DNA of 64,000 nucleotides from the NCBI GenBank assembly GCA_017745595.1, contig WMBV01000008.1:1-64000 (forward strand), written 5' to 3'. This document shows positions 54,101 through 63,017 of the stretch, one piece after another; position 1 is the first letter of the stretch, and the number at the start of each line of letters is the position of its first letter. This DNA comes from Bordetella petrii (GTDB taxonomy: Bacteria; Pseudomonadota; Gammaproteobacteria; Burkholderiales; Burkholderiaceae_B). Under the pieces are notes generated by a model. The model was not told the DNA's origin and searched no databases. It worked only from the letters and a program-made list of their open reading frames with translations. A program made the translations under genes and the position numbers.

Positions 54101-55090
54101 ATGGACACGCATTCCGCCACCGCCGCCCCGCCCATGCTGGAAGTGCGCGGGCTGAAAACGCATTTTTTCACCCGCGCCGGCGTGGTCAAGGCGGTGGACG
54201 GCGTGGACTTGTCGGTGGGCCCGGGCGAGATCCTGGGGCTGGTCGGCGAGTCGGGCTCGGGCAAGAGCATTACCGGATTTTCATTGCTGGGGCTGGTGGA
54301 CGAGCCGGGCCGGGTGGTCGACGGCGCAATCCGCCTGAACGGCGAAGACTTGCGCGCCGCCTCGCCGCGGCGCTGGCGCGAACTGCGCGGCAGCGATATC
54401 GCGATGATCTTCCAGGACCCGATGATGACGCTGAATCCGGTGCTGCGCGTCGATACCCAGATGATCGAAACCGTGCAGGCGCACCGCCGCGCGAGCCGGG
54501 CCGAGGCGCACGCGCGCGCGCTCGAGGTGCTGACCAAGGTGGGCATTCCGTCGCCGCAGGAACGGCTGCGCGCCTATCCGCATCAGTTGTCGGGCGGCAT
54601 GCGGCAACGCGTGGCCATCGCCATTGCGCTGCTGAACGCGCCGCGCCTGATCATCGCCGACGAGCCCACGACCGCGCTGGACGTGACCATACAGGGGCAG
54701 ATTCTGTACGAGATGCAGAAGCTGTGCCGCGAAACCGGCACCGGGCTGATCTGGATCACGCACGATCTGGCGGTGGTCGCGGGCCTGGCCGACCGGGTGG
54801 CGGTGATGTACGCCGGGCGCGTGGTCGAGACGGGCGCGACGGCCGACGTGATCGGCCGGCCGCTGCATCCTTATACGCACGGACTGATTGCGTCGATTCC
54901 CACGCCGCAGACACGCGGCCAGCCCCTGGAGCCCATACCCGGCATGACCCCATCGCTGTTGAACCTGCCGCAGGGCTGTGCGTTTCGCACGCGCTGCGCG
55001 CGCGCCACCGAGGCCTGTATGCAGGCGCCGCAAGCGGTCGAGCACCGGCCGGCACACTGGGCCCGCTGCTGGCACGCGGGAGAACCGTGA
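54101..55090 (+). CDS. ABC peptide transporter ATPase 1 (DppD-like)
   Basis: This 329-residue ATPase has Walker A GESGSGKS, Q-loop FQDPMMTLNP, signature LSGGMRQR, Walker B LIIADEPTTALD and the H-loop WITHDLAVV. The C-terminal oligopeptide-type extension with Cys residues (GCAFRTRCARATEAC) is typical of DppD/OppD, which carry an iron-sulfur cluster in some members. The start MDTHSATAAPPMLEVRG was chosen just after permease 2. Confidence 0.95.
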   Translation: MDTHSATAAPPMLEVRGLKTHFFTRAGVVKAVDGVDLSVGPGEILGLVGESGSGKSITGFSLLGLVDEPGRVVDGAIRLNGEDLRAASPRRWRELRGSDIAMIFQDPMMTLNPVLRVDTQMIETVQAHRRASRAEAHARALEVLTKVGIPSPQERLRAYPHQLSGGMRQRVAIAIALLNAPRLIIADEPTTALDVTIQGQILYEMQKLCRETGTGLIWITHDLAVVAGLADRVAVMYAGRVVETGATADVIGRPLHPYTHGLIASIPTPQTRGQPLEPIPGMTPSLLNLPQGCAFRTRCARATEACMQAPQAVEHRPAHWARCWHAGEP

Positions 55091-56163
55091 TGCCGGCCGC
55101 CGCGCCCGCCTCGTCGCCGCAGCCGCAGTCGGCATCGTCCGCGCCGGTCCCGATCCTGTCATTGCGCCAGGTCGAACAGCATTTCGTACAGCCGGTGGAC
55201 CTGGCCGGCCGCATCGCCAACCTGTTCGGCGCGGGGCTGAAGACGCTGGTGGCGCAGGCGGTGGCGGGGGTCGACCTGGACGTGCGCGCCGGCGAGGTGA
55301 TCGGCATCGTGGGCGAGTCGGGCTGTGGCAAGTCGACGCTGGGCCGCATGGTGGCGGGGATACTGCGGCCAACCGGCGGGCAGATTCATTTTCAGGGCAA
55401 GCCGGTGGCGCAGATGGCGACGGCCGAACGCCGCGCCTACGAACTGGGCGTGCAGATGATTTTCCAGGACCCGTATGCGTCGCTGAATCCGCGCATGCGG
55501 GTGCTGGACATCATCGGCGAGGCCCCGGTGGCGCACGGGCTGATCCGCGCCGGCGAGAAGGCCGGCTATGTGGCCGGCCTGATGGGCCAGGTGGGCCTGG
55601 ATCCCGGTTATGCGCAGCGCTATCCGCACCAGTTTTCGGGCGGGCAGCGCCAGCGTATCGGCATTGCGCGCGCGCTGGCGCTGAAGCCGTCGGTGATCGT
55701 GTGCGACGAGGCGGTGGCGGCGCTGGATGTGTCGATCCAGGCGCAGGTGCTGAACCTGTTCGCGCAGCTGCGGCGCGAGCTGGATCTGACTTATCTTTTC
55801 ATCAGCCACAACCTGAGTGTCGTCAGCCATATTTCTAATCGCGTGGCGATCATGTATTTGGGCCGCATGGTCGAAATCGCGCCGACCGATGTGGTGTTTT
55901 CGCGTGCCAATCATCCCTACACGCAGGCTTTGCTGAAAGAGCTGCCCGATCTGCGGCCGGGCCGGCGCGATTACCGGCCTATCAAGGGCGAGCTGCCGTC
56001 GCCGCTGGCGCCGCCCACGGGTTGTGCGTTTCATCCGCGCTGCCCGCACGCGATGCCGCGTTGTACGGTCGAACGCCCGCTGCTGCGCGCGATCGCGCCC
56101 GGGCATGTCAGCGCTTGCCATTTGAATGATGAACCGGGAGGGGGGGCGAGATTGATTGAATGA
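55090..56163 (+). CDS. ABC peptide transporter ATPase 2 (DppF-like)
   Basis: This 357-residue ATPase has Walker A GESGCGKST, Q-loop FQDPYASLNPRMRV, signature FSGGQRQR, Walker B VIVCDEAVAALDVS and FISHNLSVVSHIS. The Walker B segment reads CDEAVAALD where CDEPVSALD is usual, so the proline is replaced. The C-terminal GCAFHPRCPHAMPRC region is also present. The ATG overlaps the DppD-like stop by one base (TGATG). It closes the importer operon. Confidence 0.95.
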   Translation: MPAAAPASSPQPQSASSAPVPILSLRQVEQHFVQPVDLAGRIANLFGAGLKTLVAQAVAGVDLDVRAGEVIGIVGESGCGKSTLGRMVAGILRPTGGQIHFQGKPVAQMATAERRAYELGVQMIFQDPYASLNPRMRVLDIIGEAPVAHGLIRAGEKAGYVAGLMGQVGLDPGYAQRYPHQFSGGQRQRIGIARALALKPSVIVCDEAVAALDVSIQAQVLNLFAQLRRELDLTYLFISHNLSVVSHISNRVAIMYLGRMVEIAPTDVVFSRANHPYTQALLKELPDLRPGRRDYRPIKGELPSPLAPPTGCAFHPRCPHAMPRCTVERPLLRAIAPGHVSACHLNDEPGGGARLIE

Positions 56164-56235
56164 CTGCAGGAGGTCCGAAATTTTCTAGCCCCGTTCAGCG
56201 CCGCTTGGGCGGGTGGGGACGGCGCACGTGCGTCA

Positions 56236-56263
56236 GGCTCGGGCGCCTGGATGCGCCCGAGCC
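56236..56263. terminator. Perfect GC-rich hairpin after the peptide transporter operon
   Basis: A 10-bp perfect stem, GGCTCGGGCG (56236-56245) with CGCCCGAGCC (56254-56263), has an 8-base loop. There is no U tract. It lies in the 255-base gap between the transporter and the M20 gene and could be a weak or Rho-assisted terminator. Confidence 0.45.
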
Positions 56264-56418
56264 CGACGGGCGTCGCTCCGCCCCTGTCCCGCAACGGCAA
56301 GGCGCCTGAAGAACACAAGCAAGACAGAAGCACAGTCGTTCCTGAACCCAGACTTATGTGCCCCGCCCGCGAGCGGTATGCTACAAAATCCGAATACCCG
56401 ACCTGTACGAGCATTGCC

Positions 56419-57615
56419 ATGAAAACCTTGGAAGAAATCGAGCGCGCCCACGACGACCTGACCGCCTTGCGGCGCGATATCCATGCGCATCCGGAATTGG
56501 CGTTCCAAGAAACCCGCACCTCGGCGCTGGTGGCCGAGCGGCTGCGCGGCTTCGGAATCGAGGTGCACACCGGTTTCGGCAAGACCGGCGTGGTGGGGGT
56601 ACTGAAGTCAGGCAGCGGCGGCAAGACCATCGGCCTGCGGGCCGACATGGACGCCCTGCCCATGCCTGAACACAATCGCTTCGCGCACAAATCCACCATC
56701 GAGGGCCGCATGCACGGTTGCGGCCACGACGGCCACACCACCATGCTGCTGGGCGCGGCCGAGTATCTGGCCAAGAACCGCGACTTCGACGGCACGGTCG
56801 TGTTCATTTTCCAGCCGGCCGAAGAAGGCGGCAACGCCGGCGCGCGCGCCATGATGCAGGACGGACTGTTCGATAAATTCCCGTGCGACGCGGTGTTCGG
56901 GCTGCACAACATGCCGGGCATGCCGGTCAACCAGTTCGGTTTCCGCAGCGGCCCCGCCATGGCCTCGAGCAACCGGTGGGACATCACCATCCGCGGCGTG
57001 GGCGGGCACGCCGCGCAGCCGCACCGGTCGGTAGACCCCATCATCGTGGCGGCCGATATGGTGCACGCGCTGCAGACGCTGATCTCGCGCAGCAAAGACC
57101 CCCTGGAATCGGCCGTGCTGACCATCACGCAGATCCATGCGGGGGACGCATACAACGTGATCCCCGGCGAGGCCGTGCTGCGCGGCACGGTGCGCACCTA
57201 CACGGTAGACGTGCTGGACCAGATCGAAGACGGCATGCGGCGCATTGCGACCACCCTGCCCCAGGTGTATGGCGGCACCGGAGAGCTGGACTTCGTGCGG
57301 GCCTATCCGCCACTGGTGAATTGGGAAAAAGAAACCGCCTTCGCCGCGCAGGTGGCGCGCGAGGCGTTCGGCGATGACCACGTCAATTGCGACATTCCCG
57401 CCTTCATGGGCGCCGAGGATTTCTCCTTCTACCTCGAAAAAGTGCCGGGCTGCTACCTGTTCCTGGGCAACGGCGACGGCGGCCACCGCATGGCCACCTA
57501 CCATGGCATGGGCCCCTGCCAGCTGCACAACCCCAATTACGACTTCAACGACGCCCTGCTGCCGGTGGGCGCCACCTATTGGGTGAAGCTGGTCCAGAAG
57601 TTCCTGGCGGCCTGA
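56419..57615 (+). CDS. M20 family metallo-amidohydrolase (hippurate/N-acyl amino acid hydrolase-like)
   Basis: This 398-residue enzyme of the M20D type cleaves amide bonds of N-acyl amino acids, often hippurate or aminoacylated compounds. Metal ligands are visible in GCGHDGHTTM (Cys and His), FQPAEEGG (Glu) and IPAFMGAEDFSFYLEKVPG. HAHPELAFQE and LRADMDALPMPE also fit. No signal peptide is seen. The start MKTLEEIERAHDDL was chosen; the upstream open frame of 56 codons has no family similarity. It follows the peptide importer and may act on the imported substrate. Confidence 0.93.
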   Translation: MKTLEEIERAHDDLTALRRDIHAHPELAFQETRTSALVAERLRGFGIEVHTGFGKTGVVGVLKSGSGGKTIGLRADMDALPMPEHNRFAHKSTIEGRMHGCGHDGHTTMLLGAAEYLAKNRDFDGTVVFIFQPAEEGGNAGARAMMQDGLFDKFPCDAVFGLHNMPGMPVNQFGFRSGPAMASSNRWDITIRGVGGHAAQPHRSVDPIIVAADMVHALQTLISRSKDPLESAVLTITQIHAGDAYNVIPGEAVLRGTVRTYTVDVLDQIEDGMRRIATTLPQVYGGTGELDFVRAYPPLVNWEKETAFAAQVAREAFGDDHVNCDIPAFMGAEDFSFYLEKVPGCYLFLGNGDGGHRMATYHGMGPCQLHNPNYDFNDALLPVGATYWVKLVQKFLAA

Positions 57616-57667
57616 GGCCACAGCGTCTATATGACGCCAGGCTCTGACCAAACGCCGATAACTTCGT

Positions 57668-57722
57668 TTGAGGCGGCGCGCCGCGTTTGCATAATGGATC
57701 GCTCTGAATCCCGGAGCGATCC
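57668..57722 (+). promoter_or_regulatory. Promoter and inverted repeat at the dioxygenase start
   Basis: TTGAGG (57668-57673) and CATAAT (57690-57695) are 16 bp apart and form a plausible sigma-70 promoter. A perfect 9-bp inverted repeat, GGATCGCTC (57696-57704) with GAGCGATCC (57714-57722), follows immediately and ends next to the ATG. The palindrome GCGGCGCGCCGC fills part of the spacer. The repeat may be an operator over the start site, or an RNA hairpin that covers the GGAG ribosome-binding site. Confidence 0.55.
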
Positions 57723-58628
57723 ATGTCTGTTGCCAGCCCCGCACTGCGCCACGATGTAGCGGCAGGCGCCTCTGCCCAGGAGTTCGACATCCGGCCGCTG
57801 CCCGGCGGCATCGGCGCGGAAATCGTCGGCATCGACCTGGGCCGCCCGCTGGCCGACGGCGATTTCGGGCGCGTGCAGCGCGCGCATCTGGACCATCATG
57901 TGGTGGTCTTTCGCGATCAGCGCATCACGCCCCGGCAGCATATCGACTTCAGCCGCCGCTTCGGCAAGCTGATGATTCACGTGCTGCATCAATTTCACCT
58001 GCCCGGACATCCCGAGATCCTGATCGTCTCGAACATCGTCGAAGACGGCAAGCCGGTGGGCCTGGGCGATGCCGGCCAGTACTGGCATTCCGACATCTCG
58101 TACAAGCCGCTGCCCAGCCTGGGCTCGCTGCTGCATGCGCAAGAGCTGCCCGCCGAAGGCGGCGACACGCTGTTTGCCGACATGCACAGGGCCCATGACA
58201 CGCTGCCCGCGCATCTGCGCGACGCAATCCAGGGGCGGCGCGCCGTGCACTCTTACCTGGCCAAGTACGGCCAGATGCAGAAAGAGGGCAACTGGCGCCC
58301 CAACCTGAGCGCCGCGCAACTGGCGCAGGTACAAGAGGTCGTGCATCCGGTGGTGCGCACGCACCCGGAAACGGGCCGCCGGGCGCTGTTCGTCAGCGAG
58401 GGCTTCACGACGCGCATCGAAGGCCTGCCCGCCGACGAGAGCCGGCAGGTGCTGGACGAACTGTTTGCGCACAGCATCCGGCCGGAACACATCTATCGCC
58501 ATGCCTGGCGCGAACGCGACCTGGTGTTCTGGGACAACCGCTCGCTGATCCATCTGGCGGCAGGGTGTCCGCCGAACCTGCGCCGCAAGCTATATCGCAC
58601 CACCATCGAAGGCGACCTGCCGTACTGA
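57723..58628 (+). CDS. TauD/TfdA family alpha-ketoglutarate dioxygenase
   Basis: This 301-residue Fe(II)/alpha-ketoglutarate oxygenase has the metal motif His-x-Asp in YWHSDISYKPLP and the distal region HRHAWRERDLVFWDNRSLIH with the second His. GIGAEIVGIDLGRPL near the N-terminus is typical of TauD. The family hydroxylates taurine, alkylsulfonates, alkylsulfates, 2,4-D and related compounds. Its place before an ABC importer of the SsuA/TauA class suggests an organosulfur or related substrate. The exact substrate is not known. It starts right after an inverted repeat and is 12 bases before the binding-protein gene. Confidence 0.92.
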   Translation: MSVASPALRHDVAAGASAQEFDIRPLPGGIGAEIVGIDLGRPLADGDFGRVQRAHLDHHVVVFRDQRITPRQHIDFSRRFGKLMIHVLHQFHLPGHPEILIVSNIVEDGKPVGLGDAGQYWHSDISYKPLPSLGSLLHAQELPAEGGDTLFADMHRAHDTLPAHLRDAIQGRRAVHSYLAKYGQMQKEGNWRPNLSAAQLAQVQEVVHPVVRTHPETGRRALFVSEGFTTRIEGLPADESRQVLDELFAHSIRPEHIYRHAWRERDLVFWDNRSLIHLAAGCPPNLRRKLYRTTIEGDLPY

Positions 58629-58640
58629 AGCGTATCGAAC

Positions 58641-59687
58641 ATGACCCACGCACCGACCATCTTCCCGCCCCGCCTGGCCCGCTACGCCGGAGCCACGCTG
58701 CTGGCCCTGGTGATTGCCTTGCTGGCCCTGGTGTCGCCCACGCCCGCGCTGGCCGAGGGCCGCCTGCGCATCGCCGAGCAGTACGGCATTGTCTACCTGC
58801 TGCTGAACGTGGCGCGCGACCAGCACCTGATCGAAAAACACGGCCAAGAGGCCGGCGTGGACATCGACGTCGAATGGGTCAAGCTGTCGGGCGGTGCGGC
58901 CGTGAACGATGCGCTGCTGTCCGGCGGCGTGGACATCGCGGCGGCCGGCGTGGGGCCGCTGCTGACCATCTGGGACCGCACCCACGGCCGCCAGAACGTG
59001 AAGGGCGTGGCCTCGCTGGGCAATTTCCCGTACTACCTGGTAAGCAATAATCCCGCCGTGAAAACCATCGCCGATTTCACCGACAAAGACCGTATCGCGC
59101 TGCCGGCGGTGGGCGTGTCGGTGCAGGCCCGCATATTGCAGCTGGCCGCCGCGCGGCAATGGGGCGATGCGCAGTACGCCAGGCTGGACGCGATTTCGGT
59201 GGCGATGCCGCATCCGGATGCCACCGCCGCGATCATTTCGGGCGGCACCGAAATCACCGCGCATTTCGGCAATCCGCCCTTCCAGGACCAGGAACTGGAC
59301 CAGAATCCCGGCGCGCACATCGTGCTGAACTCGTACGACGTGCTGGGTGGGCCCAGCTCGGCCACGGTGCTGTTCGCCACCGAAAAATTCCGCAATGAGA
59401 ATCCGAAAACCTACGGCGCATTCTTGAAAGCCTTGCAGGAAGCCGCCGACTTCGTCACCGCGCATCCGCGGCAGGCCGCCGAAATCTATCAGCGGGTGCA
59501 GGGCGCCAAGCTCGATCGCGACCTGCTGGTGAAGGTCATCACGCATCCCGACGTGTCGTTCACGCTGCAGCCGAACAATACGCTGTTGCTGGCCACGTTC
59601 ATGCACCATATCGGCGCCATCAAGAACAAGGCCGCCGGCTGGCAAGATTATTTCTTCGCGGATCCGGCCATCGGGCAAGGCAGCTGA
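58641..59687 (+). CDS. ABC transporter periplasmic binding protein (NMT1/TauA/SsuA-like)
   Basis: This 348-residue protein has a signal peptide (hydrophobic 15-37, ending in ALAEG). The mature protein begins LRIAEQYGIVYLLLNVARDQ and continues LIEKHGQEAGVDIDVEWVKL. It has LSGGAAVNDALLSGGVDIAAAG, the shape of NMT1/SsuA proteins. It binds a small anion such as a sulfonate, nitrate-like or pyrimidine compound; the family cannot decide. It is the second gene of the dioxygenase-ABC operon and is two bases before the ATPase gene. Confidence 0.9.
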   Translation: MTHAPTIFPPRLARYAGATLLALVIALLALVSPTPALAEGRLRIAEQYGIVYLLLNVARDQHLIEKHGQEAGVDIDVEWVKLSGGAAVNDALLSGGVDIAAAGVGPLLTIWDRTHGRQNVKGVASLGNFPYYLVSNNPAVKTIADFTDKDRIALPAVGVSVQARILQLAAARQWGDAQYARLDAISVAMPHPDATAAIISGGTEITAHFGNPPFQDQELDQNPGAHIVLNSYDVLGGPSSATVLFATEKFRNENPKTYGAFLKALQEAADFVTAHPRQAAEIYQRVQGAKLDRDLLVKVITHPDVSFTLQPNNTLLLATFMHHIGAIKNKAAGWQDYFFADPAIGQGS

Positions 59688-59688
59688 C

Positions 59689-60483
59689 ATGCCGGCGCCT
59701 CATCCGCTACTGCAGGTGCGCGACCTGACGCTGGAATACAAGACGCCGCAACGCCGCGTGCGGGCCACGCACGAGGTCAGCTTCGATGTCTACGGCGGCG
59801 ACCGCTACATTCTGCTGGGCGCGTCGGGCTGCGGTAAATCGACGTTGCTGAAGGCGGTTGCGGGCTTCGTCGCGCCGGCGGCCGGGCAGGTGCTGCTGGA
59901 CGGGCGCCCGGTGGCCGGCCCCGGCCCCGACCGCGTGGTGGTGTTCCAGGAATTCGACCAGCTGCCCCCCTGGAAGACGGTGCTGCACAACGTGGCGTTT
60001 CCGCTGGTGGCGGCGCGCAAGCTGGGCCGCGCCGAGGCCCGCGAGCGCGCCCTGCATTACCTGGACAAGGTAGGGTTGTCGGCGTTTGCCGATGCCTATC
60101 CGCACACGCTGTCGGGCGGCATGAAGCAGCGCGTGGCCATTGCCCGGGCGTTGGCCATGCAGCCGCGCGTGCTGCTGATGGATGAACCCTTCGCCGCGCT
60201 GGACGCGCTGACCCGCCGCAAGATGCAGGAAGAGCTGCAGGGCCTGTGGGACGAATCGCGCTTCACGCTGCTGTTCGTAACGCACTCGATCGAAGAAGCC
60301 CTGGTGCTGGGCAACCGCATCTTGCTGTTGTCGCCGCATCCTGGCCGGGTGCGGGCCGAACTGGATGCGCAGGCCTTCGACCTGTACAGCCAGGGGTCGG
60401 CGGCATTCCAGGCGGCCGCGCGCCGCATCCACGACCTGCTGTTTCACGCACCCGTGCACACGGAACTTCAGCGGGCCGCCTGA
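59689..60483 (+). CDS. ABC transporter ATPase (TauB/SsuB-like)
   Basis: This 264-residue ATPase has Walker A GASGCGKST, Q-loop VFQEFDQLPPWKTV, signature LSGGMKQR and Walker B VLLMDEPFAALDALTR, with VTHSIEEALVLGNR. The sequence DEPFAALDALTR is a hallmark of the nitrate/taurine/sulfonate class. It probably pairs with the permease 20 bases downstream. Confidence 0.95.
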   Translation: MPAPHPLLQVRDLTLEYKTPQRRVRATHEVSFDVYGGDRYILLGASGCGKSTLLKAVAGFVAPAAGQVLLDGRPVAGPGPDRVVVFQEFDQLPPWKTVLHNVAFPLVAARKLGRAEARERALHYLDKVGLSAFADAYPHTLSGGMKQRVAIARALAMQPRVLLMDEPFAALDALTRRKMQEELQGLWDESRFTLLFVTHSIEEALVLGNRILLLSPHPGRVRAELDAQAFDLYSQGSAAFQAAARRIHDLLFHAPVHTELQRAA

Positions 60484-60503
60484 CGCGGCCCAGGAGCGCA
60501 GCC

Positions 60504-61379
60504 ATGAGCCTGACCGCACAGGGCGCGATGCCGCGCCCGGAAATCGAATACACACTGCCGCCCCTGCCCGATCTGGCGGCCGAGGCGCCGTTGTCGTGGC
60601 ACGAGCGGCTGCGGCAGCACGCGGCGGTGCGCAAGACGGCGATCTTGCTGGTGCTGGCGGTGCTGTGGGAAGCCGCCGCGCGCTACACCGATAACGATCT
60701 GCTGCTGCCGGGCGCCTGGCAGACGGCCCAGGCCTTCGCGCACAGCCTGGCCGACGGCGAGCTGCCCGCGCGCGCGTTGCAGTCGTTGGCCGTGCTGCTC
60801 AAGGGTTACGTGGCCGGCATAGTGCTGGCCTTTGCGCTGACGACGCTGGCGGTATCCACGCGCGTGGGCCGCGATGTGCTGTCCACCCTGACGGCCATGT
60901 TCAATCCGCTGCCGGCCATCGCGCTGCTGCCGCTGGCCTTGCTGTGGTTCGGCCTGGGCGAAGGCAGCCTGGTGTTCGTGCTGATCCATTCGGTACTGTG
61001 GGCGCTGGCGTTGAATATTTATTCGGGCTTCCTGGCGGTGCCGGAAACGCTGCGCATGGCCGGGCGCAATTACGGCCTGAAGGGGCCGCGGTATGTGCTG
61101 GGCATTCTGGTGCCGGCGGCGCTGCCCGCCATCCTGGCCGGGTTGCGCGTCGGCTGGGCCTTCGCGTGGCGCACGCTGATCGCGGCCGAACTGGTGTTCG
61201 GCGCGTCCAGCGGCAAGGGCGGACTGGGCTGGTTCATTTTCCAGAACCGCAACGAGCTGTATACCGATCGCGTGTTCGCCGGCCTGGCGGCCGTGGTGAT
61301 CATCGGCCTGGCAGTCGAGAACCTGGTGTTCAACGCGCTGGAGCGGGTCACCGTGCGGCGCTGGGGCATGCAGCGCTAG
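60504..61379 (+). CDS. ABC transporter permease (TauC/SsuC-like)
   Basis: This 291-residue permease has about six membrane helices and an N-terminal cytoplasmic tail of about 40 residues. The EAA-type loop region (MAGRNYGLKGPRYVLGILVP) matches the class. The start MSLTAQGAMPRPEIE is at 60504, preceded by CAGGAG at suitable spacing. It ends nine bases from the convergent GMC oxidoreductase stop. Confidence 0.94.
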   Translation: MSLTAQGAMPRPEIEYTLPPLPDLAAEAPLSWHERLRQHAAVRKTAILLVLAVLWEAAARYTDNDLLLPGAWQTAQAFAHSLADGELPARALQSLAVLLKGYVAGIVLAFALTTLAVSTRVGRDVLSTLTAMFNPLPAIALLPLALLWFGLGEGSLVFVLIHSVLWALALNIYSGFLAVPETLRMAGRNYGLKGPRYVLGILVPAALPAILAGLRVGWAFAWRTLIAAELVFGASSGKGGLGWFIFQNRNELYTDRVFAGLAAVVIIGLAVENLVFNALERVTVRRWGMQR

Positions 61380-61388
61380 CGGCCCCGG

Positions 61389-63017
61389 TCAGCGTCTGCC
61401 TGCGCTGCGCAGGACCAGGTCGGCGCCTTTTTCACCGATCATGATGCTGGCGGCGTTGGTGTTGGTGGATACCATCGTGGGCATGACCGACGCGTCGATG
61501 ACCCGCAGGGCGGCTATGCCGCGCACCCGCAATTCGGGGTCTACGACCGCCGTGTCGTCCTGGCCCATCTTGCACGAGCCGCTGGCGTGGAAGACCGTTC
61601 CGCCATGGTGGCGCGCGAAGTGCTCTAGCGCGGCGTCCTGGACGATGGCGTTGCCCGGCAGGTATTCGTCGTCGGTGACCAGGCCGCGGAACGACGGTTG
61701 GCGAAAAATGTCGCGCAGCCTTTTCAGCCCCGCCACCAGGACGCGGGCATCGTGCGGGTCGGTCAGGTAGTTGGTCACGATAGCGGGCGGCTGCAGCGGG
61801 TCGGCGGCGCGAATGCGCACATGGCCGCGTGACAGCGGACGGCACTGCGTGGCAGAGGCCGAGAACCCCGAAAACCGGTGCAACGGGTCGCCCGGCTTGT
61901 CTACCGACAAGGGCATTACATTGAAGAGCAGGTCGGGCCGGCCGCCGGCCGCGTACTCGCTGCATACCATGCCGCCCACCTGCCCCGCGCCTACCGTCAG
62001 GGGCCCCGCACGGTTGAACAGCCAGCGCGCGCCCATCGACATCAGGCCGAGCGCGCTGCGGGACTGGTCATTCAACGACATCTTCTTGCGCAGCTTGACG
62101 ATGACGCGCGCCTGATAATGGTCTTGCAAGTTTTGGCCCACGCCGGGCAGGTCGGCATGGACGGCGATGCCATGTTGCCGCAGCAGGCCGGCCGGGCCGA
62201 TGCCCGACAATTGCAGTACCTGGGGCGATTGCAGGGCGCCGGCGGCCAGCAGCACCTCGGATTCGGCCCGCGCCGATTGCGGGGCGCCATCGCGCAGCCA
62301 TTCGACACCCGTGGCCCGGCCCTGCCTGACCAGCACGCGCGTGACGTGCACGCCTGTCAGCACCGTCAGGTTGGGCCGTGTCCACGCCGGCGCCAGGAAC
62401 GCCGAGGCCGCGTCGCAGCGCCAGTGGCCGCGCAGGGTCAGCTGATAGGCGCCCAGGCCTTCGGTGCGCGCGCCGTTGAAATCGGGATTGCGGCCGTAGC
62501 CGGCTTCGGCGCCGGCCTCCAGCCACGCTTGGCAGTAGGGATGATCGTTGCGCAGTTCCGAAACGCATAGTTCGCCGGCGCCACCGTGGTATTCGCTGGC
62601 GCCCGCCTCGTGGCGTTCGGAACGCTTGAAGAACGGCAGCACCTGGCGATAGCCCCAGCCGTCCGCGCCCAGGGCCTGCCAGTCATCGAAATCGGCGTGC
62701 TGGCCGCGGATGTACAGCAAACCGTTGATGGCGCTGGACCCGCCCAATACCCGCCCGCGCGGCCAGACGATGTTGCGGTTGCCGGTGGCGGGCTGGGCTT
62801 CGGTCTGGAATTGCCACGAGAAGCGCGGGTCGTAGATGGTGCGGAAGTAGCCGATGGGCAATCGCAGCCAGAAGTTGCCGCCCTTGCCGCCCGCCTCGAG
62901 CAGCAGCACGCGGCAGCGCGGATCGGCGCTGAGCCGGTTGGCCAGCACGCAACCCGCCGAGCCGGCGCCCACGATGATGTAGTCGTAGCCGCCCTGGGCC
63001 TGCTTGCCGCGGCTCAT
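61389..63017 (-). CDS. GMC family FAD oxidoreductase (choline/alcohol dehydrogenase-like)
   Basis: This 542-residue FAD enzyme oxidises an alcohol. The dinucleotide fold is YIIVGAGSAGCVLANRLS with the FAD-acid LLLEAGG. The GMC signatures GGSSAINGLLYIRGQ and AAGALQSPQVLQLSGIGPA are present, and the catalytic histidine lies in HASGSCKMG before NTNAASIMIGEKGADL. Choline dehydrogenase (BetA) belongs here, but so do many alcohol dehydrogenases. Its ATG overlaps the sulfatase stop (ATGA), so it is the second gene of a sulfatase-dehydrogenase pair. Confidence 0.94.
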   Translation of the reverse strand: MSRGKQAQGGYDYIIVGAGSAGCVLANRLSADPRCRVLLLEAGGKGGNFWLRLPIGYFRTIYDPRFSWQFQTEAQPATGNRNIVWPRGRVLGGSSAINGLLYIRGQHADFDDWQALGADGWGYRQVLPFFKRSERHEAGASEYHGGAGELCVSELRNDHPYCQAWLEAGAEAGYGRNPDFNGARTEGLGAYQLTLRGHWRCDAASAFLAPAWTRPNLTVLTGVHVTRVLVRQGRATGVEWLRDGAPQSARAESEVLLAAGALQSPQVLQLSGIGPAGLLRQHGIAVHADLPGVGQNLQDHYQARVIVKLRKKMSLNDQSRSALGLMSMGARWLFNRAGPLTVGAGQVGGMVCSEYAAGGRPDLLFNVMPLSVDKPGDPLHRFSGFSASATQCRPLSRGHVRIRAADPLQPPAIVTNYLTDPHDARVLVAGLKRLRDIFRQPSFRGLVTDDEYLPGNAIVQDAALEHFARHHGGTVFHASGSCKMGQDDTAVVDPELRVRGIAALRVIDASVMPTMVSTNTNAASIMIGEKGADLVLRSAGRR

